Assembly: GCA_963573305.1 (NCBI GenBank)
Contig: OY754332.1
Coordinates: 47,095,559-47,159,558, forward strand
Origin: Pyrrhosoma nymphula
Lineage: Eukaryota > Arthropoda > Insecta > Odonata > Coenagrionidae
DNA: 64,000 bases
Reading direction: 5' to 3'
The translations under genes were made by a program, and so were the position numbers. Below, one piece after another: positions 15,701 through 29,230 of this stretch (positions are counted from its first letter, which is position 1; each line of letters opens with the position of its first letter). The notes beneath the pieces were generated by a model that did no database searches, was not told where the DNA came from, and was given only the letters and a program-made list of their open reading frames with translations.

Positions 15701-18700
15701 CACATTTTTCAATTTTTAATGGCGAGAAAATTAATTATAAAAAAATTCTACCAGGAAGGGAATCGAACTTATGACCTCTTGATCAAAACAAAAAATGACC
15801 TTGTGCTTTAACAACCTCGGCCACTAGAGAAAGTCTAACAGTCGATGTTATTTACGAACGTGTATTTTTTTCAATTTTCGATCCTAAATTTTAAAACATT
15901 GAACAAAATAATTGTTTTTGTGGTTTTCTAACAAATGAACGCATTTTTCAATTTTTAATGGCGAGAAAATTAATTATAAAAAAATTCTACCAGGAAGGGA
16001 ATCGAACCTCTTGATCAAAACAAAAAATGACCTTGTGCTTTAAAAACCTCGGCCACGAGAGAAAGTCTAACAGTCGATGTTATTTACGAACGTGTATTTT
16101 TTTTTCAATTTTCGATCCTAAATTTTAAAACATTAAACAAAAAAATTGTTTTGTTTTTATTTACGAACGTGTATTTTTTTTCAATTTCCGATCCTAAATT
16201 TAAAATCATTAAACAAAATAATTGTTTTTGTGGTTTTCTAACAAATGAACGCATTTTTCAATTTTTAATGGCGAAAAATTAATTATAAAAAAAATTCTAC
16301 CGAGAAGGGAATCGAACTTATGACCTCTTGATCAAAACAAAAAATGACCTTGTGCTTTAACAACCTCGGCCACGAGATAAAGTTTAACAATCGATGTTAT
16401 TTACGACCCTGTATTTTTTTTTCAATTTTCAATCCTGAATTTTAAAACATTAAACAATAAAATTGTTTTTGTGGTTTTCTAACAAATGAACACATTTTTC
16501 AATTTTTAATGGCGAGAAAATTAATTATAAAAATAATTCTACCAGGAAGGGAATTGAACTTATGACCTCTTGATCAAAACTAACAATGACCTTGTGCTTT
16601 AACAACCTCGGCAACGAGAGAAAGTTTAACAGTCGATGTTATTTACGAACGTGTTTTTTTTTCAATTTTCAATCCTAAATTTTAATTCATTAAACAATAA
16701 AATTGTTTTTGTGGTGTTCTAACAAATGAACACATTTTTCAATTTTTAATGGCGAGAAAATTAATTATAAAAAAAATTCTACCAGGAAGGGAATCGAACC
16801 TCTTGATCAAAAGAAAAAATGACCTTGTGCTTTAACAACCTCGGCCACGAGAGAAAGTCTAACAGTCGATGTTATTTACGAACGTGTATTTTTTTTCAAT
16901 TTTCGATCCTAAATTTAAAAACATTAAACAAAATAATTGTTTTGTTTTTATTTACGAACGTGTATTTTTTTTTAATTTTTGATCCTAAATTTTAAAACAT
17001 TAAACAAAATAATTGTTTTGTTTTTATTTACCAACGTGTATTTTTTTTCAATTTTCGATCCTAAATTTAAAAACATTAAACAAAATAATTGTTTTTGTGG
17101 TTTTCTAACAAATGAACACATTTTTCAATTTTTAATGGCGAGAAAATTAATTATAAAAAAAATTCTACCGGGAAGGGAATCGAACTTATGACCTCTTGAA
17201 CAAAACAAAAAATGACCTTGTGCTTTAACAACCTCGGCCACGAGAGAAAGTTTAACAGTCGATTTTATTTTCGAACTTGTTTTTTTTTCAATTTTCGATC
17301 CTAAATTTTAAAACATTAAACAAAATAATTGTTTTTGTGGTTTTCTAACAAATGAACACTTTTTTCAATTTTTAATGGCGAGAAAATAAATTATAAAAAA
17401 AATTAACCAGGAAGGGAATCGAACTTATGACCTCTTGATCAAAACAAAAAATGACCTAGTGCTTTAACAACCTCGGCCACGAGTTAAAGGTTAACAGTCG
17501 ATGTTTTTTACGAACGTGTTTTTTTTTCAATTTTCGATCCTTTAATTTTAAAAACATTAAACAAAATAATTGTTTTGTTTTTATTTATGAACGTGTATTT
17601 TTTTTTAATTTTTGATCCTAAATTTTAAAACATTAAACAAAATAATTGTTTTGTTTTTATTTACGAACGTGTATTTTTTTTCAATTTTCGATCCTAAATT
17701 TCAAAACATTAAACAAAATAATTGTTTTTGTGGTTTTCTAACAAATGAACACATTTTTTAATTTTTAATGGCGAGAAAATTAATTATAAAAAAAATTCTA
17801 CCGGGAAGGGAATCGAACTTATGACCTGTTGATCAAAACAAAAAATGACCTTGTGCTTTAACAACCTCGGCCACGAGAGAAAGTTTAACAGTCGATGTTA
17901 TTTTCGAACTTGTTTTTTTTTTTCAATTTTCGATCCTAAATTTTAAAACATTAAACAAAATAATTGTTTTTGTGGTTTTCTAAACAATAACACATTTTTC
18001 AATTTTTAATGGCGAGAAAAATTAATTATAAAAAAAATTCTACCGGGAAGGCAATCGAACTTAAGACCTCTTGATCAAAACAAAAAATGACCTTGTGCTT
18101 TAACAACCACGGCCACGAGAATGTTAAACAGTCGATGTTATTTACGAACGTGTTTTTTTTTCAATTTTCGATCCTAAATTTAAAAACATTAAACAAAATA
18201 ATTGTTTTTGTGGTGTTCTAACAAATGAATACATTTTTCAATTTTTAATGGCGAGAAAAATTAATTATAAAAAAAATTCTACCAGGAAGGGAATTGAACT
18301 TATGACCTCTTGATCAAAAAAAAAAATGACCTTGTGCTTTAACAACCTCGGCCAAGAGAGAAAGTTTAACAGTCGATGTTATTTACGAACGTGTTTTTTT
18401 TTCAATTTTCGATCCTTTAATTTTAAAAACATTAAACAAAATAATTGTTTTTGTGGTGTTCTAACAAATGAATACATTTTTCAATTTTTAATGGCGAGAA
18501 AAATTAATTATAAAAAAATTTTACCTGGAAGGGAATCGAACTTATGACCTCTTGATCAAAACAAAAAATGACCTTATGCTTTAACTACCTCGGCAACGAG
18601 AAAATGTTTAACAGTCGATGTTATTTACGAACGTGTTTTTTTTTTTCAATTTTCGATCCTAAATTTTAAAACATTAAACAAAATAATTGTTTTTTTGGTT

Positions 18701-20167
18701 TTCTAACAAATGAACACATTTTTCAATTTTTAATGGCGAGAATATTAATTATAAAAAAATTCTACCAGGAAGGGAATCCAACTTATGACCTCTTGATCAA
18801 AACAAAAAATGACCTTGTGCTTTAACAACCTCGGCCACGAGAGAAAGTTTAACAGTCGATTTTATTTACGAACGTGTATTTTTTTTTCAATTTTCGATCC
18901 TAAATTTTAAAACATTAAAAAAAACAAAATAATTGTTTTGTTTTTATTTACGAACGTGTATTTTTTTTCAATTTTCGATCCTACATTAAACAAAATAATT
19001 GTTTTTGTTGTTTTCTAACAAATGAACACATTTTTCAATTTTTAATGGCGAGAAAATTAATTATAAATAAAATTCTACCGGGATGGGAATCGAACTTATG
19101 ACCTCTTGATCAAAACTAAAAATGACCTTGTGCTTTAAACAACCTCGGCAACGAGAGAAAGTTTAACAGTCGATGTTATTTACGAACGTGTTTTTTTTTC
19201 AATTTTCGATCCTAAATTTTAAAACATTAAACAAAATAATTGTTTTTTTGTTTTTCTAACAAATTAACACATTTTTTAATTTTTAATTGCGAGAAAATTA
19301 ATTATAAAAAAATTTCTACCAGGAAGGGAATCGAACTAATGACCTCTTGATCAAAACAAAAAATGACCTTGTGCTTTAACAACCTCGGCCAAGAGAGAAA
19401 GTTTAACAGTCGATGTTATTTACGAACGTGTTTTTTTTTCAATTTTCGATCCAAAATTTTAAAACATTAAACAAAATAATTGTTTTTGTGGTTTTCTAAC
19501 AAATGAACACATTTTTCAAATTTTTTGTCGTGAAAATTAATTATAAAAAACATTCTACCGGGAAGGGAATCGAACTTATGACCTCTTGATCAAAACAAAA
19601 AATGACCTTGTGCTTTAACAACCTCGGCCACGATAGAAAGTTTAACAGTCGATGTTATTTTCGAACTTGTTTTTTTTTTCAATTTTCGATCCTAAATTTT
19701 AAAACATTAAACAAAATAATTGTTTTTGTGGTTTTCTAACAAATGAACACATATTTCAATTTTTAATGGCGAGAAAATTAATTAAAAAAAAAAATTTACC
19801 AGGAAGGGAATCGAACTTATGACCTCTTGATCAAAACAAAAAATGACCTTGTGCTTTAACAACCTCGGCCACGAGAGAAAGTTTAACAGTCGATTTTATT
19901 TACGAACGTGTATTTTTTTTCAATATTCGATCCTAAATTTTAAAACATTAAACAAAATAATTGTTTTGTTTTTATTTACGAACGTGTATTTTTTTTCAAT
20001 TTTCGATCCTTAATGTTAATACATTAAACAAAATAATTGTTTTTGTGGTTTTCTAACAAATGAACACATTTTTCAATTTTTAATGGCGAGAAAATTAATT
20101 ATAAATAAAATTCTACCGGGAAGGGAATCGAACTTATGACCTCTTGATCAAAACTAAAAATGACCTT
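9781..20167. repeat. Two near-identical ~5-kb higher-order blocks inside the satellite
   Basis: The stretch 9,781-14,727 recurs at 14,746-20,167. Shared private variants sit at constant offsets: 4,965 bp at three markers, 4,958 after a small difference near 11,830, and 5,440 after about two extra monomers in the second block (around 17,800-18,300). The junction is an odd AT-rich stretch at 14,727-14,746, where the unit lacks its tRNA-like part. This indicates a recent multi-monomer duplication or unequal exchange. A collapse or duplication artefact of assembly is the alternative. Confidence 0.85.
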
Positions 20168-23100
20168 GTGCTTTAAAAACCTCGGCCACGATAGAAAGTT
20201 TAACAGTCGATGTTATTTTCGAACTTTTTTTTTTTTTCAATTTTCGATCCTAAATTTTAAAACATTAAACAAAATAATTGTTTTTGTGGTTTTCTAACAA
20301 ATGAACACATATTTCAATTTTTAATGGCGAGAAAATTAATTAAAAAAAAAATATACCAGGAAGGGAATCGAACTTATGACCTCTTGATCAAAACAAAAAA
20401 TGACCTTGTGCTTTAACAACCTCGGCCACGAGAGAAAGTTTAACAGTCGATGTTATTTTCGAACTTGTTTTTTTTTCAATTTTCGATCCAAAATTTTAAA
20501 ACATTAAACAAAATAATTGTTTTGTTTTTATTTACGAATGTGTATTTTTTTTCAATTTTCGATCCTAAATTTAAAAACATTAAACAAAATAATTGTTTTT
20601 GTGGTTTTCTTCAAATGAACACATTTTTCAATTTTTAATGGCGAGAAAATTAATTATAAAAAAAATTCTACCGGGAAGGGAATCGAACTTATGACCTCTT
20701 GATCAAAACAAAAAATGACCTTGTGCTTTAACAACCTCGGCCACGAGAGAAAGTTTAACAGTCGATGTTATTTTCGAACTTTTTTTTTTTTCAATTTTCG
20801 ATCCTAAATTTTAAAACATTAAACAAAATAATTGTTTTTGTGGTTTTCTAAACAATAACACATTTTTCAATTTTTAATGGCGAGAAAATTAATTATAAAA
20901 AAAATTAACCAGGAAGGGAATCGAACTTATGACCTCTTGATCAAAATAAAAAATGACCTAGTGCTTTAACAACCTCGGCCACGAGAAAAAGTTTAACAGT
21001 CGATGTTATTTACGAACGTGTTTTTTTTTCAATTTTCGATCCTTTAATTTTAAAAACATTAAACAAAATAATTGTTTTTGTGGTGTTCTAACAAATGAAT
21101 ACATTTTTCAATTTTTAATGGCGAGAAAAATTAATTATAAAAAAATTTTACCTGGAAGGGAATCGAACTTATGACCTCTTGATCAAAACAAAAAATGACC
21201 TTATGCTTTAACTACCTCGGCAACGAGAAAATGTTTAACAGTCGATGTTATTTACGAACGTTTTTTTTTTCAATTTTCGATCCTAAATTTTAAAACATTA
21301 AACAAAATAATTGTTTTTTTGGTTTTCTAACAAATGAACACATTTTTCAATTTTTAATGGCGAGAATATTAATTATAAAAAAATTCTACCAGGAAGGGAA
21401 TCCAACTTATGACCTCTTGATCAAAACAAAAAATGACCTTGTGCTTTAACAACCTCGGCCACGAGAGAAAGTTTAACAGTCGATTTTATTTACGAACGTG
21501 TATTTTTTTTCAATTTTCGATCCTAAATTTTAAAACATTAAACAAAATAATTGTTTTGTTTTTATTTACGAACGTGTATTTTTTTTCAATTTTCGATCCT
21601 ACATTAAACAAAATAATTGTTTTTGTGGTTTTCTAACAAATGAACACATTTTTCAATTTTTAATGGCGAGAAAATTAATTATAAATAAAATTCTACCGGG
21701 ATGGGAATCGAACTTATGACCTCTTGATCAAAACTAAAAATGACCTTGTGCTTTAAACAACCTCGGCAACGAGAGAAAGTTTAACAGTCGATGTTATTTA
21801 CGAACGTGTTTTTTTTTCAATTTTCGATCCTAAATTTTAAAACATTAAACAAAATAATTGTTTTTTTGTTTTTCTAACAAATTAACACATTTTTTAATTT
21901 TTAATGGCGAGAAAATTAATTATAAAAAAATTTCTACCAGGAAGGGAATCGAACTAATGACCTCTTGATCAAAACAAAAAATGACCTTGTGCTTTAACAA
22001 CCTCGGCCAAGAGAGAAAGTTTAACAGTCGATGTTATTTACGAACGTGTTTTTTTTTCAATTTTCGATCCAAAATTTTAAAACATTAAACAAAATAATTG
22101 TTTTTGTGGTTTTCTAAAAATGAACACATTTTTCAAATTTTTTGTCGTGAAAATTAATTATAAAAAACATTCTACCGGGAAGGGAATCGAACTTATGACC
22201 TCTTGATCAAAACAAAAAATGACCTTGTGCTTTAACAACCTCGGCCACGATAGAAAGTTTAACAGTCGATGTTATTTTCGAACTTGTTTTTTTTTTCAAT
22301 TTTCGATCCTAAATTTTAAAACATTAAACAAAATAATTGTTTTTGTGGTTTTCTAACAAATGAACACATATTTCAATTTTTAATGGCGAGAAAATTAATT
22401 TAAAAAAAAAATTTACCAGGAAGGGAATCGAACTTATGACCTCTTGATCAAAACAAAAAATGACCTTGTGCTTTAACAACCTCGGCCACGAGAGAAAGTT
22501 TAACAGTCGATTTTATTTACGAACGTGTATTTTTTTTTCAATTTTCGATCCTAAATTTTAAAACATTAAACAAAATAATTGTTTTGTTTTTATTTACGAA
22601 CGTGTATTTTTTTTCAATTTTCGATCCTTAATGTTAATACATTAAACAAAATAATTGTTTTTGTGGTTTTCTAACAAATGAACACATTTTTCAATTTTTA
22701 ATGGCGAGAAAATTAATAATAAATAAAATTCTACCGGGAAGGGAATCGAACTTATGACCTCTTGATCAAAACTAAAAATGACCTTGTGCTTTAAACAACC
22801 TCGGCAACGAGAGAAAGTTTAACAGTCGATGTTATTTACGAACGTGTTTTTTTTTCAATTTTCGATCCTAAATTTTAAAACATTAAACAAAATAATTGTT
22901 TTTTTGTTTTTCTAACAAATGAACACATTTTTTAATTTTTAATGGCGAGAAAATTAATTATAAAAAAAATTCTACCAGGAAGGGAATCGAACTTATGACC
23001 TCTTGATCAAAACAAAAAATGACCTTGTGCTTTAACAACCTCGGCCAAGAGAGAAAGTTTAACAGTCGATGTTATTTACGAACGTGTTTTTTTTTCAATT

Positions 23101-26100
23101 TTCGATCCAAAATTTTAAAACATTAAACAAAATAATTGTTTTTGTGGTTTTCTAACAAATGAACACATTTTTCAAATTTTTTGTCGTGAAAATTAATTAT
23201 AAAAAACATTCTACCGGGAAGGGAATCGAACTTATGACCTCTTGATCAAAACAAAAAATGACCTTGTGCTTTAACAACCTCGGCCACGATAGAAAGTTTA
23301 ACAGTCGATGTTATTTTCGAACTTGTTTCGATCCAAAATTTTAAAACATTAAACAAAATAATTGTTTTGTTTTTATTTACGAATGTGTATTTTTTTTCAA
23401 TTTTCGATCCTAAATTTAAAAACATTAAACAAAATAATTGTTTTTGTGGTTTTCTAACAAAATTTCAATTAATTATAAAAAAAATTAACCAGGAAGGGAA
23501 TCGAACTTATGACCTCTTGATCAAAATAAAAAATGACCTTGTGCTTTAACAACCTCGGCCACGAGAGAAAGTTTAACAGTCGATGTTATTTTCGAACTTG
23601 TTTTTTTTTCAATTTTCGATCCAAAATTTTAAAACATTAAAAAAAAATAATTGTTTTTGTGGTTTTCTAAACAATAACACATTTTTCAATTTTTAATGGC
23701 GAGAAAATTAATTATAAAAAAAATTAACCAGGAAGGGAATCGAACTTATGACCTCTTGATCAAAATAAAAAATGACCTTGTGCTTTAAAAACCTCGGCCA
23801 CGAGAGAAAGTTTAACAGTCGATGTTATTTTCGAACTTGTTTTTTTTTCAATTTTCGATCCAAAATTTTAAAACATTAAACAAAATAATTGTTTTGTTTT
23901 TATTTACGAATGTGTATTTTTTTTCAATTTTCGATCCTAAATTTAAAAACATTAAACAAAATAATTGTTTTTGTGGTTTTCTAACAAATGAACACATTTT
24001 TCAATTTTTAATGGCGAGAAAATTAATTATAAAAAAAATTCTACCGGGAAGGGAATCGAACTTATGACCTCTTGATCAAAACAAAAAATGACCTTGTGCT
24101 TTAACAACCTCGGCCACGAGAGAAAGTTTAACAGTCGATGTTATTTTCGAACTTTTTTTTTTTTTCAATTTTCGATCCTAAATTTTAAAACATTAAAAAA
24201 AAATAATTGTTTTTGTGGTTTTCTAAACAATAACACATTTTTCAATTTTTAATGGCGAGAAAATTAATTATAAAAAAATTAACCAGGAAGGGAATCGAAC
24301 TTATGACCTCTTGATCAAAATAAAAAATGACCTAGTGCTTTAACAACCTCGGCCACGAGAAAAAGTTTAACAGTCGATGTTATTTACGACCGTGTATTTT
24401 TTTTCAATTTTCAATCCTAAATTTTAAAACATTAAAGAATAAAATTGTTTTTGTGGTTTTCTAACAAATGAACACATTTTTCAATTTTTAATGGCGAGAA
24501 AATTAATTATAAAAAAAATTCTACCAGGAAGGGAATCGAACTTATGACCTCTTGATCAAAACTAACAATGACCTTGTGCTTTAACAACCTCGGCAACGAG
24601 AGAAAGTTTAACAGTCGATGTTATTTACGAACGTGTTTTTTTTTTTTCAATTTTCAATCCTAAATTTTAATTCATTAAACAATAAAATTGTTTTTGTGGT
24701 GTTCTAACAAATGAACACATTTTTCAATTTTTAATGGCGAGAAAATTAATTATAAAAAAAATTCTACCAGGAAGGGAATCGAACCTCTTGATCAAAACAA
24801 AAAATTACCTTGTGCTTTCACAACCTCGGCCACGAGAGAAAGTCTAACAGTCGATGTTATTTACGAACGTGTATTTTTTTTTCAATTTTCGATCCTAAAT
24901 TTAAAAACATTAAACAAAATAATTGTTTTGTTTTTATTTACTAACGTGTATTTTTTTTCAATTTTTGATCTTAAATTTTAAAACATTAAACAAAATAATT
25001 GTTTTGTTTTTATTTTCGAACGTGTATTTTTTTTAAATTTTCGATCCTTAATTTAAAAACATTAAACAAAATAATTGTTTTTGAGGTTTTCTAACAAATG
25101 AACACATTTTTCAATTTTTAATGGCGAGAAAATTAATTATAAAAAAATTCTACCGGGAAGGGAATCGAACTTATGACCTCTTGAACAAAACAAAAAATGA
25201 CCTTGTGCTTTAACAACCTCGGCCACGAGAGAAAGTTTAACAGTCGATTTTATTTTCGAACTTGTTTTTTTTTTCAATTTTCGATCCTAAATTTTAAAAC
25301 ATTAAACAAAATAATTGTTTTTGTGGCTTTCTAACAAATGAACACATTTTTCAATTTTTAATGGCGAGAAAATAAATTATAAAAAAAATTAACCAGGAAG
25401 GGAATCGAACTTATGACCTCTTGATCAAAACAAAAAATGACCTAGTGCTTTAACAACCTCGGCCACGAGTTAAAGGTTAACAGTCGATGTTTTTTACGAA
25501 TGTGTATTTTTTTTTCAATTTTCGATCCTAAATTTTAAAACATTAAACAAAATAATTATTTTTGTGGTTTTCTAACAAATGAACACATTTTTTAATTTTT
25601 AATGGCGAGAAAATTAATTATAAAAAAATTAACCAGGAAGGGAATCGAACTTATGACCTCTTGATCAAAACAAAAAATGACCTAGTGCATTAAAAACCTC
25701 GGCCACGAGTTAAAGGTAAACAGTAGATGTTTTTTACGAACGTGTATTTTTTTTTCAATTTTCGATCCTTAATTTTAAAACATTAAACAAAATGCTTGTT
25801 TTTATGGTTTTCAAACATATAAACACATTTTTTAATTTTTAATGGCGAGAAAATTAATTATAAAAAAATTCTACCAGGAAGGGAATGGAACTTATGACCT
25901 CTTGATCAAAAAAAAAAATGACCTTGTGCTTTAACAACCTCGGCCAAGAGAGAAAGTTTAACAGTCGATTTTATTTACGAACGTGTATTTTTTTCAATTT
26001 TCGATCCTAAATTTTAAATCATTAAACAAAATAATTGTTTTTGTGGTTTTCTAACAAATGAACACATTTTTCAAATTTTTTGGCGAGAAAATTAATTATA

Positions 26101-29100
26101 AGAAACATTCTACCGGGAAGGGAATCGAACTTATGACCTCTTGATCAAAACAAAAAATGACCTTGTGCTTTAACAACCTCGGCCACGAGAGAAAGTTTAA
26201 CAGTCGATGTTATTTTCGAACTTGTTTTTTTTTTTTCAATTTTCGATCCTTAATTTTAAAACATTAAACAAAATAATTGTTTTTGTGGTTTTCTAACAAA
26301 TGAACACATATTTCAATTTTTAATGGCGAGAAAATTAATTTAAAAAAAATTTCTACCAGGAAGGGAATCGAATTTATGACCTCTTGATCAAAACAAAAAA
26401 TGACCTTGTGCTTTAACAACCTCGGCCACGAGAGAAAGTTTAACAGTCGATGTTATTTTCGAACATGTTTTTTTTTCAATTTTCGATCCTAAATTTTAAA
26501 ACATTAAACAAAATAATTGTTTTGTTTTTATTTACGAACGTGTATTTTTTTTTAAATTTTCGATCCTAAATTTAAAAACATTAAACAAAATAATTGTTTT
26601 TGTGGTTTTCTAACAAATGAACACATTTTTCAATTTTTAATGGCGAGAAAATTAATTATAAAAAAAAATCTACCGGGAAGGGAATCGAACTTATGACCTC
26701 TTGATCAAAAAAAAAATGACCTTGTGCTTTAACAACCTCGGCAACGAGAGAAAGTTTAACAGTCGATGTTATTTTCGAACTTTTTTTTTTTTTTCAATTT
26801 TCGATCCTAAATTTTAAAACATTAAACAAAATAATTGTTTTTGTGGTTTTCTAAACAATATTACATTTTTCAATTTTTAATGGCGAGAAAATTAATTATA
26901 AAAAAAATTTACCAGGAAGGGAATCGAACTTATGACCTCTTGATCAATATAAAAAATGACCTAGTGCTTTAACAACCTCGGCCACGAGATAAAGTTTAAC
27001 AGTTGATGTTATTTACGACCGTGTATTTTTTTTCAATTTTCAATCCTAAATTTTAAAACATTAAACAATAAAATTGTTTTTGTGGTTTTCTAACAAATGA
27101 ACACATTTTTCAAAATTAATGGCGAGAAAATTAATTATAAAAAAAATTCTACCAGGAAGGGAATCGAACTTATGACCTCTTGATCAAAACTAACAATGAC
27201 CTTGTGCTTTAACAACCTCGGCAACGAGAGAAAGTTTAACAGTCGATGTTATTTACGAACGTGTTTTTTTTTTCAATTTTCAATCCTAAATTTTAATTCA
27301 TTAAACAATAAAATTGTTTTTGTGGTGTTCTAACAAATGAACACATTTTTCAATTTTTAATGGCGAGAAAATTAATTATAAAAAAAATTCTACCAGGAAG
27401 GGAATCGAACCTCTTGATCAAAACAAAAAATGACCTTGTGCTTTAACAACCTCGGCCACGAGAGAAAGTCTAACAGTCGATGTTATTTACGAACGTGTAT
27501 TTTTTTTTCAATTTTCGATCCTAAATTTAAAAACATTAAACAAAATAATTGTTTTGTTTTTATTTACGAACGTGTATTTTTTTTCAATTTTTGATCCTAA
27601 ATTTTAAAACATTAAACAAAATAATTGTTTTGTTTTTATTTTTGAACGTGTATTTTTTTTCAATTTTCGATCCTAAATTTAAAAACATTGAACAAAATAA
27701 TTGTTTTTGTGGTTTTCTAACAAATGAACACATTTTTCAATTTTTAATGGCGAGAAAATTAATTATTAAAAAAATTCTACCGGGAAGGGAATCGAACTTA
27801 TGACCTCTTGAACAAAACAAAAAATGACCTTGTGCTTTAACAACCTCGGCCGCGAGAGAAAGTTGAACAGTCGATTTTTATTTTCGAACTTTTTTTTTTT
27901 TTCAATTTTCGATCCTAAATTTTAAAACATTAAACAAAATAATTGTTTTTGTGGTTTTCTAACAAATGAACACATTTTTCAATTTTTAATGGCGAGAAAA
28001 TAAATTATAAAAAAAAATTAACCAGGAAGGGAATCGAACTTATGACCTCTTGATCAAAATAAAAAATGACCTAGTGCTTTAACAACCTCGGCCACGAGTT
28101 AAAGGTTAACAGTCGATGTTTTTTACGAACGTGTATTTTTTTTTCAATTTTCGATCCTAAATTTTAAAACATTAAACAAAATAATTGTTTTTGTGGTTTT
28201 CTAACAAATGAACACATTTAAATTTTTAATGGCGAGAAAATAAATTATAAAAAAAATTAACCAGGAAGGGAATCGAACTTATGACCTCTTGATCAAACTA
28301 AAAAATGACCTAGTGCTTTAACACCCTCGGCAACGAGAGAAAGTTTAACAGTCGATGTTATTTACGAACGTGTTTTTTTTTTAATTTTCGATCCTTAATT
28401 TTAAAACATTTAACAAAATAATTGTTTTTATGGTTTTCAAACATATAAACACATTTTTTAATTTTTAATGGCGAGAAAATTAATTATAAAAAAAATTCTA
28501 CCAGGAAGGGAATCGAACTTAAGACCTCTTGATCAAAACAAAAAATGACCTTGTGCTTTAACAACCTCGGCCAAGAGAGAAAGTTTAACAGTCGATGTTA
28601 TTTACGAACGTGTTTTTTTTTTAATTTTCGATCCTTAATTTTAATACATTAAACAAAATAATTGTTTTTGTGGTTTTCTAACAAGTGAACACATTTTTCA
28701 ATTTTTAATGGCGAGATAATTAATTATAAAAAAATTCTACCAGGAAGGGAATCGAACTTATGACCTCATGATCAAAACACAAAAAATGACCTTGTGCTTT
28801 AACAACCTCGGCCACGAGAGAAAGTTTAACAGTCGATGTTATTTACGAACGTGTTTTTTTTTCAATTTTCGATCATAAATTTTAAAACATTAAACAAAAT
28901 AATTGTTTTTGTGGTTTTCTAACAAATGAACACATTTCTCAATTTTTAATGGCGAGAAAATTAATTATAAAAAAAATTTTCCCAGGAAGGCAATCGAACT
29001 TATGACCTCTTGATCAAAACAAAAAATTACCTTGTGCTTTAACATCCTCGGCTACGAGAGAAAGTTTAACAGTCGATGTTATTTACGAACGTGTTTCTTT

Positions 29101-29230
29101 TTTCAATTTTCGATCCCAAAATTTTAAAACATTACAAAAAAGACTTGATTTTGTGGTTTTCTAACAAATGAACACATTTTTCAATTTATTATGGCGAGAA
29201 AATTAATTCTAAAAAACATTCTGCATGGAA

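Larger units (their letters stand above)
1..29230. repeat. Homogeneous tandem satellite array (~240-bp monomer)
   Basis: Head-to-tail copies of one unit start at about 1, 241, 482, 716, 1034, 1273, 1507 and so on. The basic spacing is 234-242 bp. Many units are about 318 bp because a ~78-bp internal block (poly-T, CAATTTTCGATCC, AAACATTAAACAAAATAATT) is duplicated. The array exceeds one hundred units and begins before the window. Short open frames of 60-98 codons recur at the same place in each unit; they are near-identical and AT-driven, and I do not regard them as genes. A few truncated units mark deletions, for example near 5,757, 9,089, 14,727, 23,325 and 23,460. Neighbouring units differ while units several kilobases apart match, so there is higher-order structure. 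Confidence 0.97.

Noticed and set aside
1485..27803. Repeated 60-98-residue open frames (for example at 1,485, 5,262, 6,461, 12,021, 16,979, 23,822, 27,549) as a protein family
   Set aside because: They fall at one fixed place in the satellite monomer, consist of Phe/Asn/Lys/Ile-rich translation of AT-rich repeat, and vary in length with the 78-bp subunit. Nothing indicates coding.
1..29230. A tRNA gene cluster
   Set aside because: The box sequences and spacing fit, but the T stem and acceptor stem do not pair and no proper anticodon arm forms, so these are tRNA-like units only.
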